Origin: Chloroflexota bacterium
GTDB lineage: Bacteria > Chloroflexota > Anaerolineae > UBA7937 > B3-Chlor
Direction: 5' to 3'
Length of the DNA: 64,000 nucleotides
NCBI GenBank assembly: GCA_030613785.1
Contig: JAUWLF010000001.1
Span: forward strand, 62,001 to 126,000
Below are positions 9,365-17,675 of the stretch, piece by piece. Position 1 is the first letter of the stretch, and each line of letters starts with the position of its first letter. A program made the position numbers and the translations under genes. Under the pieces are notes generated by a model. That model made no database searches and was not told the DNA's origin. It worked only from the letters and a program-made list of their open reading frames with translations.

Positions 9365-9751
9365 TCACTCCTCAAGAGTTCCCAGGAAGGCCCCATACTC
9401 CTCCGCCGTCATCAGCGCCTTCATCTCAGACTCGTCCTGGGGTTGCACCTTGAGCATCCACCCCGCCTCAAAGGGATCTTCATTGACCAGTTCCGGCCTG
9501 TCGATGAGTTCCTCGTTGATGGCCAACACCTCCCCACTGACAGGAGCCACGAGATCAGATGCTGCCTTGACGGATTCTATGATGCCGAACGCGTCGAACC
9601 GTGACAGGGTTTCTCCAGGCTGAGGCAACTCCACATAGACGATGTCGCCCAACTGCTCCTGAGCATAGTCGGTGATCCCAACTACGGCCAGTCCCTCATC
9701 CAGCTTCGCCCATTCGTGCTCCTTGGTGTACTTACGATCTGCCGGGTGCAT
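9365..9751 (-). CDS. gcvH: Glycine cleavage system H protein
   Basis: Small lipoyl carrier (128 residues) that shuttles the aminomethyl group between the P-, T- and L-proteins. It begins MHPADRKYTKEHEWAKLDEG and carries the lipoylation site in FGIIESVKAASDLVAPVSGEV (lysine about residue 62). The ATG at 9751 has GGAGGGG about 8 nt upstream, so I reject the in-frame ATG at 9778. It is the first gene of the gcvH-gcvPA-gcvPB operon and follows the Nudix gene by 57 nt, so some read-through from upstream is plausible. Confidence 0.96.
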   Translation of the reverse strand: MHPADRKYTKEHEWAKLDEGLAVVGITDYAQEQLGDIVYVELPQPGETLSRFDAFGIIESVKAASDLVAPVSGEVLAINEELIDRPELVNEDPFEAGWMLKVQPQDESEMKALMTAEEYGAFLGTLEE

Positions 9752-9808
9752 AATGACTCCCCTCCAAATCTTCTTCATACCAGCGAACTCGTAGGAAAGT
9801 GACTCGGA

Positions 9809-10372
9809 CTAGGTATTCACCATCCATGCCTTGGCGGCCATCAGCCCGAGGACGCTCTTGCCATCACATATCTCACCTGTATGGGCCATCTCCAAAGCCC
9901 TGTGAAGAGGTAGCTTCACCACTTCGATGATCTCATCCCCCTCTGTCTCCTGAGAGTGCTGCTCCAAACCGGTAGCCATGTAGAGCCAGATGCGTTCATT
10001 GCTGAACCCAGGGGAGGCATAGAAGACGTACAGCTCCTCCAAGTGCTCCGCGACGTAGCCAGTCTCCTCCCGCAGCTCCCGTAACGCGCAAACCCTTGGT
10101 TCCTCGTCCGGCTCCAGCGTTCCCGCGGGTAGCTCCAACAGTTCCTCTCCCACAGCAGTACGGAATTGGTTTACCAGAAGCACGTTCTCTTCGCCGTCCA
10201 AAGCCACGATAGCGACCGCTCCCCGATGCTCAACGATCTCTCGGCTCGTAACGCGACCGCTGGGCAGCCGCACTCTGTCAACCCGGAGGTTGATTATACG
10301 CCCTTCATATACGCGCTCACTGGAAACCAAGTCCTCGCTCAAGTTGTTCCCCCAACGAAGCAAGAAGGCCAT
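9809..10372 (-). CDS. Nudix hydrolase, ADP-ribose pyrophosphatase type
   Basis: Predicted cytoplasmic hydrolase cleaving ADP-ribose or related nucleoside diphosphates, 187 residues. The Nudix box is GTLEPDEEPRVCALRELREETGYV (about residues 92-115), matching G-x5-E-x7-REUxEExGU. Upstream are the ADPRase-type features REIVEHRGAVAIVAL and VNQFRTAVGEELLELPAG, and after the box YASPGFSNERIWLYMA. ATG 10372 has little ribosome-site support; a TTG at 10342 preceded by GGGGGA is an alternative. Its nearness to a macrodomain gene (11612-12127) suggests a shared link to ADP-ribose derivatives, which is inference. Confidence 0.9.
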   Translation of the reverse strand: MAFLLRWGNNLSEDLVSSERVYEGRIINLRVDRVRLPSGRVTSREIVEHRGAVAIVALDGEENVLLVNQFRTAVGEELLELPAGTLEPDEEPRVCALRELREETGYVAEHLEELYVFYASPGFSNERIWLYMATGLEQHSQETEGDEIIEVVKLPLHRALEMAHTGEICDGKSVLGLMAAKAWMVNT

Positions 10373-10471
10373 TGGTCAGCGGCCCAACAGCCTTCTTTGC
10401 CTCATGTCCCGCAGGATCTGAGCCCCTTCGTCGTCACGGCAGACGAAGCGGAGGTACCTTGGATCAGTCAC

Positions 10472-11242
10472 TTAGGGTATGCGCAGGGTTTGACCAACGT
10501 AGACGATATTCACGTTGGGCAGGTTGTTGGCATTCGCGATGGCCCAAGCCGTGGTGCCGAACTGCATGGCGATGGAAGCAAGGGTGTCGCCCGGCTGAAC
10601 GACGTAGGTTTGCCCTCCCTCTGGCGCCGCACCGCCCCCAGGGATGGTCAGTCTCTGCCCGACCCAGATGTAGTTGGGGTTGACGATGCCGTTGGCCCTG
10701 GCAATGGCATCGACCGTGGTGCCGTACATGCTGGCGATCGAGGCCAAGGTCTCCCCCTGACGAACGATGTGGACACCAGGCTCAGGAGACGGAGCAGAAA
10801 CCCCAGGGATGATCAGCACATCGCCCGCCCTGATCAGATCCGGGTTTGTCAGGTTGTTGGCCGCCACTATGTCATCGGCGCTGACCCCATAGCGGCTGGC
10901 TATGCTCTCAATGGTCTCTCCCCACGCCACGACATGTTCCACACCTTGCCCGGGGGCAGACGTGGGCGCCGGCTCAGCAGGGGAGGTTGCCTGAGGAGGA
11001 ATAGCTGTCGGCGTTTCTTCTCCGGACGGCGGAGGGGTCGCCGATGCCACGGCCTCAGGAGAGGCTGGAGGAGTACCCGCCGGCGTGACCCCAGGCGGCA
11101 TGGTAGGTGTGCGATCTGGTCCCTCCGGCCTGATTGTGGCAGTGGGAGCAGGCGCAGGCTTTGCCCTCTCGCACCCCCCAAGTCCTATCGCCAACGCCAG
11201 CAAGACCAACAAGACACCGGTCACGCATAGATTCCTTTTCAT
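10472..11242 (-). CDS. Lipoprotein with three LysM domains
   Basis: Exported, lipid-anchored protein of 256 residues. The N terminus is a signal peptide ending in lipobox LGGC (Cys about 24). About 90 residues of Pro/Thr/Ala-rich linker follow, then three LysM repeats: VEHVVAWGETIESIASRYG, VHIVRQGETLASIASMYG and TYVVQPGDTLASIAMQFG. Each repeat ends in a (V/L)xIPG-like strand, the last at the C terminus. LysM modules bind peptidoglycan or other N-acetylglucosamine glycans. With no enzymatic domain, it is probably a structural or adhesive cell-surface protein. A near-consensus promoter lies about 45 nt upstream of its ATG. Confidence 0.93.
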   Translation of the reverse strand: MKRNLCVTGVLLVLLALAIGLGGCERAKPAPAPTATIRPEGPDRTPTMPPGVTPAGTPPASPEAVASATPPPSGEETPTAIPPQATSPAEPAPTSAPGQGVEHVVAWGETIESIASRYGVSADDIVAANNLTNPDLIRAGDVLIIPGVSAPSPEPGVHIVRQGETLASIASMYGTTVDAIARANGIVNPNYIWVGQRLTIPGGGAAPEGGQTYVVQPGDTLASIAMQFGTTAWAIANANNLPNVNIVYVGQTLRIP

Positions 11243-11611
11243 CGGGCGGCCTCCTTACACCTACTGTCCCTACCAGATGCAAGCCATCATATCACAAGCC
11301 AGAAGCTTGGTCAAGTCGGACCACGCACGAGTGTATCAAGGGGTGTGACACCCCATCACCAACCATTATGACCGTGAGATCTCGAACTCAGCAATCATGT
11401 CCAGACCTCCGCTGGTTCTATCTCCTCGAGGGTCTGCTACTCGTCGATCCTTACGTCACACTAGCTTCAATCGACCGTCGGCGTCTGTGACCGAGGAATG
11501 CAGGGACTCGACATCGGTGATGCCTCCATCCGTCAAGGCCTTCACGACTACTCCCATCATTCCCCTGCTTCTCGACAACTTGAATCGACTCTCCGTCGCA
11601 GACAACGATTT
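11243..11611. other. Intergenic region between the LysM lipoprotein and macrodomain genes
   Basis: It holds the promoter at 11286-11314 and, 26 bp farther upstream, a perfect inverted repeat at 11340-11354 (GGGGTGT-G-ACACCCC) that could be an operator or a short terminator stem for the upstream macrodomain gene. No coding region is convincing in the remaining 250 bp. Confidence 0.5.
11286..11314 (-). promoter_or_regulatory. Sigma70-type promoter for the LysM lipoprotein gene
   Basis: Minus-strand -35 TTGACC (11309-11314) and -10 TATGAT (11286-11291) are separated by 17 bp. Predicted start of transcription is near 11279, giving a leader of about 37 nt before the ATG at 11242. Confidence 0.72.
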
Positions 11612-12127
11612 CTAGGAGACAAGGTCCGTCGTGCGCAACGCCTCATCGAACGCCGCGTACGCTTCATCGTCGTAGAGGACAAAGAGCACTTCTTCAAGGC
11701 CGCTCTCCCCAGCCGGATGCTCGTTGACTGTGTCTATCATGATCTGGGCCGCTCTCGCATATGAGAAACCGCCCACGCCAGTTCCCAAAGCTGGAAAGGC
11801 AATGCTCTTGAGACCTAGCTCCTCGGCACGAAGCAGACTTCTCCTGGTAGCAGACCTGATTTCGTCCGCACCAGTCACCAGATCAGTACCCATCACCGCT
11901 GCATGGATCACGAACTCGGCTTTCAAGGCTCCCGCCCCAGTAGCCACCGCCTCACCGACAGGTATGGGGCCCTTTCTGACAGCCTCATCTTCGATCTCCT
12001 GCCCTCCAGCACGCTTGATCGCACCCGCAACTCCCGCCCCCATCCAGAGAGCGCTGTTGGCTGCGTTGACTATGGCATCAGTCGACGACTCCGTGATATC
12101 TCCTTTGCGTAGCCTGACGCGAGCCAC
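11612..12127 (-). CDS. Macrodomain protein (ADP-ribose-derivative binding or hydrolysing)
   Basis: A stand-alone macrodomain of 171 residues. Visible motifs are GDITESSTDAIVNAANSALWMGAGVAGAI near the N terminus (substrate loop and catalytic Asn/Gly region) and ALGTGVGGFSYARAAQIM (diphosphate-binding loop). Relatives remove ADP-ribose from proteins or hydrolyse O-acetyl-ADP-ribose. The specific substrate here cannot be told from sequence. Its ATG region lies only 1 nt from the end of the 7TM-HTH sensor gene upstream, so it is almost certainly co-transcribed with it. That pairing is unusual. Confidence 0.92.
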   Translation of the reverse strand: MARVRLRKGDITESSTDAIVNAANSALWMGAGVAGAIKRAGGQEIEDEAVRKGPIPVGEAVATGAGALKAEFVIHAAVMGTDLVTGADEIRSATRRSLLRAEELGLKSIAFPALGTGVGGFSYARAAQIMIDTVNEHPAGESGLEEVLFVLYDDEAYAAFDEALRTTDLVS

Positions 12128-12128
12128 C

Positions 12129-14045
12129 CTAGGTGTCCTCCTCCATGCTCGCCAGCACCTTGGCCACCGCGTCCACGGCTGCCCTCTGCTTCCTATACAG
12201 ATCCGACTCGCTCATAGACAAACGCATCGCGATCTGAGTGATACGCAAGCCGCGAATGAACTTCATCTCCAAGATGTTGTACAGTATCCATTCCTTGGTG
12301 GTCAGGTTCCTACGACTCTCGGGTGGTTTGAGGGCCTCGATGGCCCTGTACAAAACCGAACGCAGCGCCTTGGTGGGAACCTGACCGCTCTCCTCAGCAT
12401 ACCTCTCGACTATCTTCATTCTCAGCAAAGGACTCTCCGTGAGGCCAGGCCCACCCCAGTAGTGACTCAGCGCGTCCTTCACCACCTTGGGGAAGTCTGG
12501 CTCATGAACGGGACTGTCCTCGATAGGTTCCAGCATCGGTGATCCGACATACCTTGGGTGGCTCTGCCACCGCTGGATGGATTCTATCTCTGGCGTGAGT
12601 TCCCACAGCAGCGTGAAGATGCCGCGCTGCAAGTGCCAGTCTTCCAAGGCCAACTCCATCTGTCCTATCAACGTCAGCGCGATCTCCTCCTCTTTGTCGG
12701 TCAGACTCACTTGATCCAGTGAGCCTTTGACCCCCAGGATCCCTAGCCTCCCCTCTCTGGTCCGGCTGCGCAAGGCCAACAGCGAGTAGCCGTTCTGATT
12801 GGTGAACATCCGCCCTACTGCCAGGTGATGCTGACCTTCAGCCTCGTTGGGAAGGAGTTGTGCTAGGCCCTCCAACTCACACGAACGCAGGAAGGAGTCC
12901 ACCTCGTTCCGAGGACCGCACAAGGCCTGCGGTTCGAGCCTACCCCCGCGTTTGGTCACGATGAACCCAGTCTCGACCCGCACTAGATCGCAGAAGCCAG
13001 ACAGGATGTTCTCCAGGAGTTGAGACAGGTCGGTAGTCGTGAGCAACCTGGTATCCAGTTCTCGAATCCACGTGATCTCGGCACTATCCCTCCGGTAGAT
13101 CAGTAGATCAATAAAAGGAGTCAGGGCGCTGATGAGCACCTGAAGGACGACTATGCCCACCACCACACCGATCACCAGAACAGCATCCCGCGGTATGCCC
13201 AAGACGCTCTCCACTCTAGATACCACCAACATCAGCGCCAGCAGGCAGATACCCACGAAGGGGCCTCTCAGTAGATAGTTGATCAGGCTGCGTTTGACTA
13301 CTCTGTCAGGTGTCAAGGCGCCGTAGAAAGCCACGCTGTAGGCCAAGACAACGGTCATAAGGGCAATGCCAAGATTGCCTAGCAAGGCAACGAACAGCAA
13401 CACATTCGGAGAGAAGTGGTGAGGCAGGCTGGCCAGGAGCATGTAGGGGAAAACCCCCAACGCGGGAGCAGCGAAAGACACAGCAAGGTAGGTCATCCGA
13501 CGCCGCGAGGTAGAAGTGACCGTTCTGCGTCGGGCACGCTCGATATTGATCAGTCCCAAACCCGCAACCACGAAGAAGTAGAAGAAGAAAACCCAGAACA
13601 GAGGTCCGGCCTGGAAATACACCCCCCAGGATGTGTTCACGCCATCTCTCACAAGCAGACTCGTGAAGGCAGTGAGCGCCACGAGCACGGCGCCAAAGAG
13701 ATAAGTCACCGCCACGAGACCCCTACGAAGGCGAGAGAACGAGTTGGTCGTCCTCAACACGGCATCGGAAAAGTGAAGATAGGCAGCCGGCAGAAAGGCG
13801 ATGCCCAGCCACTGGAACTTGAGCCACAGGAACCTGGTTTCCGATGCTTCCACATTGATCAGTATGACGTCACTGAGGTGGACTATGGTCACCAGAGCAA
13901 GTAGAGCACAGAACGCCCGCGCCACCGAGTTGCGAAGGTTGTGACTGAAGATGTACACCAACAACGAGAAAGCAACGATGACGTTGACGGCCGAGAGTAA
14001 CAGATTCCCCAGAGACAAAGCCCCCGTGAGGGTCACGCCGCCCAT
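12129..14045 (-). CDS. Seven-helix membrane sensor with GAF-like middle and C-terminal sigma-like HTH domain
   Basis: A 638-residue protein with three parts. The first ~300 residues hold about nine hydrophobic segments, of which the first seven resemble the histidine-kinase N-terminal 7TM sensory module. The middle (~310-490), TRLLTTTDLSQLLENILSGFCDLVRVETGFIV and onward, looks like a GAF domain. The C terminus (~520-638) contains a helical domain ending in TKEWILYNILEMKFIRG and ITQIAMRLSMSESDLYRKQR, which resembles a sigma-70 region 4/LuxR-type helix-turn-helix. There is no His-phosphoacceptor box, HATPase or receiver domain, so it is not a kinase. Inference: a membrane-tethered one-component transcription regulator. 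Start: ATG 14045, or TTG 14084. The macrodomain gene follows after 1 nt. Confidence 0.82.
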   Translation of the reverse strand: MGGVTLTGALSLGNLLLSAVNVIVAFSLLVYIFSHNLRNSVARAFCALLALVTIVHLSDVILINVEASETRFLWLKFQWLGIAFLPAAYLHFSDAVLRTTNSFSRLRRGLVAVTYLFGAVLVALTAFTSLLVRDGVNTSWGVYFQAGPLFWVFFFYFFVVAGLGLINIERARRRTVTSTSRRRMTYLAVSFAAPALGVFPYMLLASLPHHFSPNVLLFVALLGNLGIALMTVVLAYSVAFYGALTPDRVVKRSLINYLLRGPFVGICLLALMLVVSRVESVLGIPRDAVLVIGVVVGIVVLQVLISALTPFIDLLIYRRDSAEITWIRELDTRLLTTTDLSQLLENILSGFCDLVRVETGFIVTKRGGRLEPQALCGPRNEVDSFLRSCELEGLAQLLPNEAEGQHHLAVGRMFTNQNGYSLLALRSRTREGRLGILGVKGSLDQVSLTDKEEEIALTLIGQMELALEDWHLQRGIFTLLWELTPEIESIQRWQSHPRYVGSPMLEPIEDSPVHEPDFPKVVKDALSHYWGGPGLTESPLLRMKIVERYAEESGQVPTKALRSVLYRAIEALKPPESRRNLTTKEWILYNILEMKFIRGLRITQIAMRLSMSESDLYRKQRAAVDAVAKVLASMEEDT

Positions 14046-14135
14046 GTGATGCTCACAACCCCCTGTGTCGAGACTCCCCAGCAAACCAAGTTCCGCTTCC
14101 TCCTACAGCCAGCACACCCCAGGAACGGCCTTCGT

Positions 14136-14936
14136 TCAAGCGCCTATTACGCCAAAGACGAAACAGCGGACAACGACACCTGCGAAAAGCAAGCTATCGA
14201 TACGATCCAGAATCCCACCGTGTCCGGGAAGTAGGCTTCCCGAATCCTTCACGCCCACCTGGCGCTTGATCATGGACTCGACCAAGTCGCCAAAGGTAGC
14301 AGCCACGCTGATCGCGACCCCAAGCGCCAGAGCCAGCGGGACGGAGAGGCCCAGCATGTGTCCAATAACCAGCGCCGTGCCCGTGCCTCCAATCCAGCCA
14401 GCCACGGCGCCTTCCCAGGTCTTCTTCGGGCTTATCCATTCGAAGAACGGATGCTTTCCCCACACCCGGCCGAAGAGGTACGCAAAGCTATCGCATATCC
14501 AGGTCGGGAATAAGACCAGAAGCGTCCAGCCCAGGCCTCCAGGCAAGTTCCTCAAGGCCACGAACTGAGAAAACAGCAGGCCCACGTACAGTGCTCCGCC
14601 GAGGCTCAACGCCCAATCAAGAAACGGTCGTCTACCATGCTCCCTGGAGCCCAACTGCCAGGCCAAGGACGCAACAAGAGCCAAGGCCAGTCCCTGGAGA
14701 ATCAGCTCCGGGGTCAGGAACACGGCTCCGGCTACGAAAAACGCTGTCAAACCAAACTGAAGGGCGTAGAGGGGCCGATATCCACCTCGGCTGACCATCC
14801 GTTGGTACTCGCGCCCGGCCAGAATTGCCACCGCAAGTACCGCTGCACCGAACAGCACCCCACCCACGTATACGACCATCAAGGTCACAGACCCGTAGAT
14901 GACACCACTTATGATGCGGCGGCGGAGCACGTCCAA
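14136..14936 (-). CDS. cdsA: Phosphatidate cytidylyltransferase
   Basis: Integral membrane enzyme making CDP-diacylglycerol from phosphatidate and CTP, the branch point of phospholipid synthesis. The 266-residue protein has about eight membrane segments and the C-terminal CDP-diglyceride synthetase signature around SMIKRQVGVKDSGSLLPGHG followed by GILDRIDSLLF. The family's KTWEGAVAGW motif sits about 80 residues earlier. It follows uppS by 1 nt. Elsewhere this operon continues to dxr and rseP; here the next gene is the 7TM-HTH sensor. Confidence 0.95.
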   Translation of the reverse strand: MDVLRRRIISGVIYGSVTLMVVYVGGVLFGAAVLAVAILAGREYQRMVSRGGYRPLYALQFGLTAFFVAGAVFLTPELILQGLALALVASLAWQLGSREHGRRPFLDWALSLGGALYVGLLFSQFVALRNLPGGLGWTLLVLFPTWICDSFAYLFGRVWGKHPFFEWISPKKTWEGAVAGWIGGTGTALVIGHMLGLSVPLALALGVAISVAATFGDLVESMIKRQVGVKDSGSLLPGHGGILDRIDSLLFAGVVVRCFVFGVIGA

Positions 14937-14937
14937 C

Positions 14938-15651
14938 CTACACCCTCAGCCTGCCAAAGCGTCTGTCCCGCTGAGCATAGGCCTGCAACGCCTTGTGGAG
15001 CTCCTCCTTGTCGAAATCAGGCCAATATGTGGGCGTGGAGTAGTACTCGGAATAGGCAGACTGCCAAACCAGGAAATTGCTGATCCTCATCTCGCCGGCA
15101 GTGCGAATGATCAGATCTGGATCGGGCTGACCTGCTGTATACAGATAACTGCCAAACGACGCTTCGTCCACATCTTGGGGATCAACTGCGTCTTCCAGCA
15201 ACTTCCGGGCGGCACGCACTATCTCCGCGCGCCCGCCGTAGTTGAAGGCCACATTGAGGATCAACTGATCGTTGTCCTTGGTCAACTCGATGGCTTCCAA
15301 CACGGCCTTTCTCAGCCTGTCTGAGAGGCCCTCCAACTCACCGAGGTGGCGCAGCTTCACCCCCTTGCGGTGCAGGTCCTCAACCTCCCTCTCCAGGACA
15401 CGCTCCAAGATCCTCATCAAACCGCGCACTTCTTCTAGAGGACGCTCCCAATTCTCGGTCGAGAATGCATAGATGGTGACGATCTTGATGCCAAATTCGC
15501 CACAGGCCTCCAAAAAGTGCCGAATATTGTCGGTACCCGCCCGATGCCCTTCCAGGCGCGGTAGACCGTGTTCCTGTGCCCAGCGACCGTTCCCATCCAT
15601 GATGATGCCGATGTGTTGCGGTATGGATGACAGCGGTTCGGCGAAGTCCAT
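14938..15651 (-). CDS. uppS: Isoprenyl transferase (undecaprenyl diphosphate synthase family)
   Basis: Cytoplasmic cis-prenyltransferase that makes the polyprenyl carrier for cell-wall glycan synthesis. The 237-residue protein has the catalytic HIGIIMDGNGRWA (Asp about residue 19), the YAFSTENWERP motif, and the C-terminal DLIIRTAGEMRISNFLVWQ and ELHKALQAYAQRDRRFG blocks. The family's usual RTSGExRLSNFLLWQ is nearly intact. It begins 9 nt after frr ends and stops 1 nt before cdsA starts. Confidence 0.96.
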   Translation of the reverse strand: MDFAEPLSSIPQHIGIIMDGNGRWAQEHGLPRLEGHRAGTDNIRHFLEACGEFGIKIVTIYAFSTENWERPLEEVRGLMRILERVLEREVEDLHRKGVKLRHLGELEGLSDRLRKAVLEAIELTKDNDQLILNVAFNYGGRAEIVRAARKLLEDAVDPQDVDEASFGSYLYTAGQPDPDLIIRTAGEMRISNFLVWQSAYSEYYSTPTYWPDFDKEELHKALQAYAQRDRRFGRLRV

Positions 15652-15660
15652 GTCCCGCCT

Positions 15661-16218
15661 TCAGACCTCGATTATCTGCTCTTCCTTAGCTGCGCCGATC
15701 TCGTCTATCCTGCCCACGTACTTGTCCGTCAACTCCTGCATCCGGTCCTTGCCGCGGTAGAAGTCATCCTCAGGCACCAGTTTCTCTTTCTCCAGCTCCT
15801 TCATGTCCTGCAAGCCGTCCCGCCTGCAATTGCGCACAGAAACCCTGGCCTCCTCAACCCTCCTCTCAACCATCTTCACCAACTCAAGACGGCGTTCTTC
15901 AGTCAAGCGAGGGATGGACAAGCGGATAACCTTGCCATCATTGGATGGGGTCAAGCCCAATTCCGATTTCAGGATGGCCTTTTCAATGTCGGGCAGCGAG
16001 GATGGGTCATATGGGCGGATCACCAACAGCCGTGGCTCGGGAACGGAGATCGTTGACAGCTGGTTGAGGGGAACCTGCGTACCGTAGTAGTCAACTCGGA
16101 GACGCTCAATCAGCGCCGGCGAAGCCCTGCCAGTCCGGATGGTGATCAAGTCGTTCTGGAGAGCCTCGATGCATTTCTTCATCCGACCTTCGGTTTCCTT
16201 CAGTACATCATCGATCAT
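15661..16218 (-). CDS. frr: Ribosome recycling factor
   Basis: Releases post-termination ribosomes together with EF-G. The 185-residue protein is full length and begins MIDDVLKETEGRMKKCIEAL. It contains IRTGRASPALIERLRVDYYGTQVPLNQLSTISVPEPR, and the C-terminal helix shows VRNCRRDGLQDMKELEKE, close to the usual RNxRRDA motif. It lies 32 nt after pyrH in the conserved rpsB-tsf-pyrH-frr-uppS-cdsA order. Confidence 0.97.
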   Translation of the reverse strand: MIDDVLKETEGRMKKCIEALQNDLITIRTGRASPALIERLRVDYYGTQVPLNQLSTISVPEPRLLVIRPYDPSSLPDIEKAILKSELGLTPSNDGKVIRLSIPRLTEERRLELVKMVERRVEEARVSVRNCRRDGLQDMKELEKEKLVPEDDFYRGKDRMQELTDKYVGRIDEIGAAKEEQIIEV

Positions 16219-16250
16219 ATGAATGCTCCACCTTCACCTACTAGCCGGTG

Positions 16251-16976
16251 TCAACCGGCGCAGACAACGGTCCCGAGGCGCTCGCCGCGGACTACCCTGA
16301 TGAGACTGTCCCGTTCCCAGAGATTGATTACGACGATTGGCAAGTTGTGATCCATACATAGCGAGATTGCTGTGCTGTCCATTATCCCCACCCGTAGCTC
16401 AAGCGCCTCCAGGTAGGTCAAGCATTCCAGCTTCTTGGCATCAGCCACCATCTCTGGGTCAGCATCGTAGACAGCGTCTACTTTGGTGGCCTTGATGAGA
16501 ACTTCAGCATCAACCTCCATGGCCCTGAGGGCCGCGGCTGTGTCTGTGGTGAAATACGGGTTTCCTGTACCGGCTCCCACTATCACCACACGTCCTTTCT
16601 CCAGATGTCGAATAGTTCGAAGCCTGATATAAGGTTCAGCCAGCGCCCTCATCTCGATGGCCGTCTGCACTCGTGTAGTCACCCCAGACGTCTCCAGAGC
16701 ATCCTGCAGGGCCAAGGCATTGATCACCGTCGCCAACATGCCCATATGATCAGCAGTGGATCTGTCCATCCCCTGGGCGACACCGTCCTTGCCCCGCCAG
16801 ATGTTCCCGGCGCCAATCACGATGGCCATCTCCACTCCGCAGGCCTTGACTCCCTTGATGACCGCAGCAACCTCCTCAAGCCGATGCGCGTCTATTCCAT
16901 AGCCATCTACGCCGGCCAGTGCTTCTCCCCCCAGCTTGAGCAGTATTCTCTTGTACTTCAGTTCTGCCTCGTTCAC
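16251..16976 (-). CDS. pyrH: UMP kinase
   Basis: Phosphorylates UMP to UDP at the head of pyrimidine nucleotide use. The 241-residue amino-acid-kinase-fold protein has [15 protein letters not shown] at the N terminus, [13 protein letters not shown], the [25 protein letters not shown] block, [19 protein letters not shown], and the [13 protein letters not shown] loop, all diagnostic of bacterial PyrH. It lies 105 nt after tsf and 32 nt before frr. Length is typical. Confidence 0.97.
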   Translation of the reverse strand: MNEAELKYKRILLKLGGEALAGVDGYGIDAHRLEEVAAVIKGVKACGVEMAIVIGAGNIWRGKDGVAQGMDRSTADHMGMLATVINALALQDALETSGVTTRVQTAIEMRALAEPYIRLRTIRHLEKGRVVIVGAGTGNPYFTTDTAAALRAMEVDAEVLIKATKVDAVYDADPEMVADAKKLECLTYLEALELRVGIMDSTAISLCMDHNLPIVVINLWERDSLIRVVRGERLGTVVCAG

Positions 16977-17081
16977 TCGTCTCTGTGGCTCCCACTCACT
17001 AATCTCTTGGCCCCCTGCCTCTCATGGCACATGCGTCCCCAGGGAGACGCTCGCACCCAATGACCACGGCCTCCGGTTGAC

Positions 17082-17675
17082 CTAGTCCCCTCCTAGTTCA
17101 AAACGCGCGAAACGATGCACTTTGATGTTCTCGCCCAACTTGGCTATCTTGCTGGTGATCAAGTCCCGCACGGTCATCCCTTCTTCCTTGATGAATGACT
17201 GATCAAGAAGGCAGACCTGTTGATAGTACTTATGCAACTTCCCCTCCAGGATCCTCTCGATGATCTCTTCCGACTTGTCTCCACCAATCTGTCCACGGTG
17301 CCACTCCCGTTCTCGCTCCAACACGTCCGCGGGAATGTCATCGGAGGCTAGGTACTCCGGGCTGGTGGCGGCGACCTGCATGGCCAAGTCGTGAGCTAAC
17401 TCTCGAAAATCGGCGGTGCGAGCGACGAAATCCGTTTCACAGTTCACCTCCAGAAGAACCCCCAGCTTCCCTCCAGCGTGTATGTATGCCTCCACCAGTC
17501 CTTCACTAGCCTCACGCCCAGCCTTCTTCGCAGCAACAGCCAGCCCTTTTTTTCTCAGAAGCTCCGTGGCCTTTTCCGAATCGCCACCCACTTCTTCGAG
17601 GGCATTCCTGCAATCGAGAACCCCCGCTCCCGTTTGCTGACGCAGATCTTTCACTTGTTCAATGCTGATGGCCAT
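17082..17675 (-). CDS. tsf: Elongation factor Ts, short form
   Basis: Guanine-nucleotide exchange factor for EF-Tu. At 197 residues it is the short form, like those of Thermus and several deep-branching phyla, rather than the ~280-residue enterobacterial type. The N-terminal VKDLRQQTGAGVLDCRNALEE and the VNCETDFVARTADF motif, which contacts EF-Tu, are intact. The ATG directly follows the rpsB stop with no spacer. Confidence 0.97.
   Translation of the reverse strand: MAISIEQVKDLRQQTGAGVLDCRNALEEVGGDSEKATELLRKKGLAVAAKKAGREASEGLVEAYIHAGGKLGVLLEVNCETDFVARTADFRELAHDLAMQVAATSPEYLASDDIPADVLEREREWHRGQIGGDKSEEIIERILEGKLHKYYQQVCLLDQSFIKEEGMTVRDLITSKIAKLGENIKVHRFARFELGGD

Noticed and set aside
10166-11230. 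A long open plus-strand frame (354 codons) opposite the Nudix and LysM genes.
   Set aside because: It is antisense to two well-supported genes, has no ribosome site or recognisable domain, and its composition (Arg/Gly/Pro runs) is that of a shadow frame.
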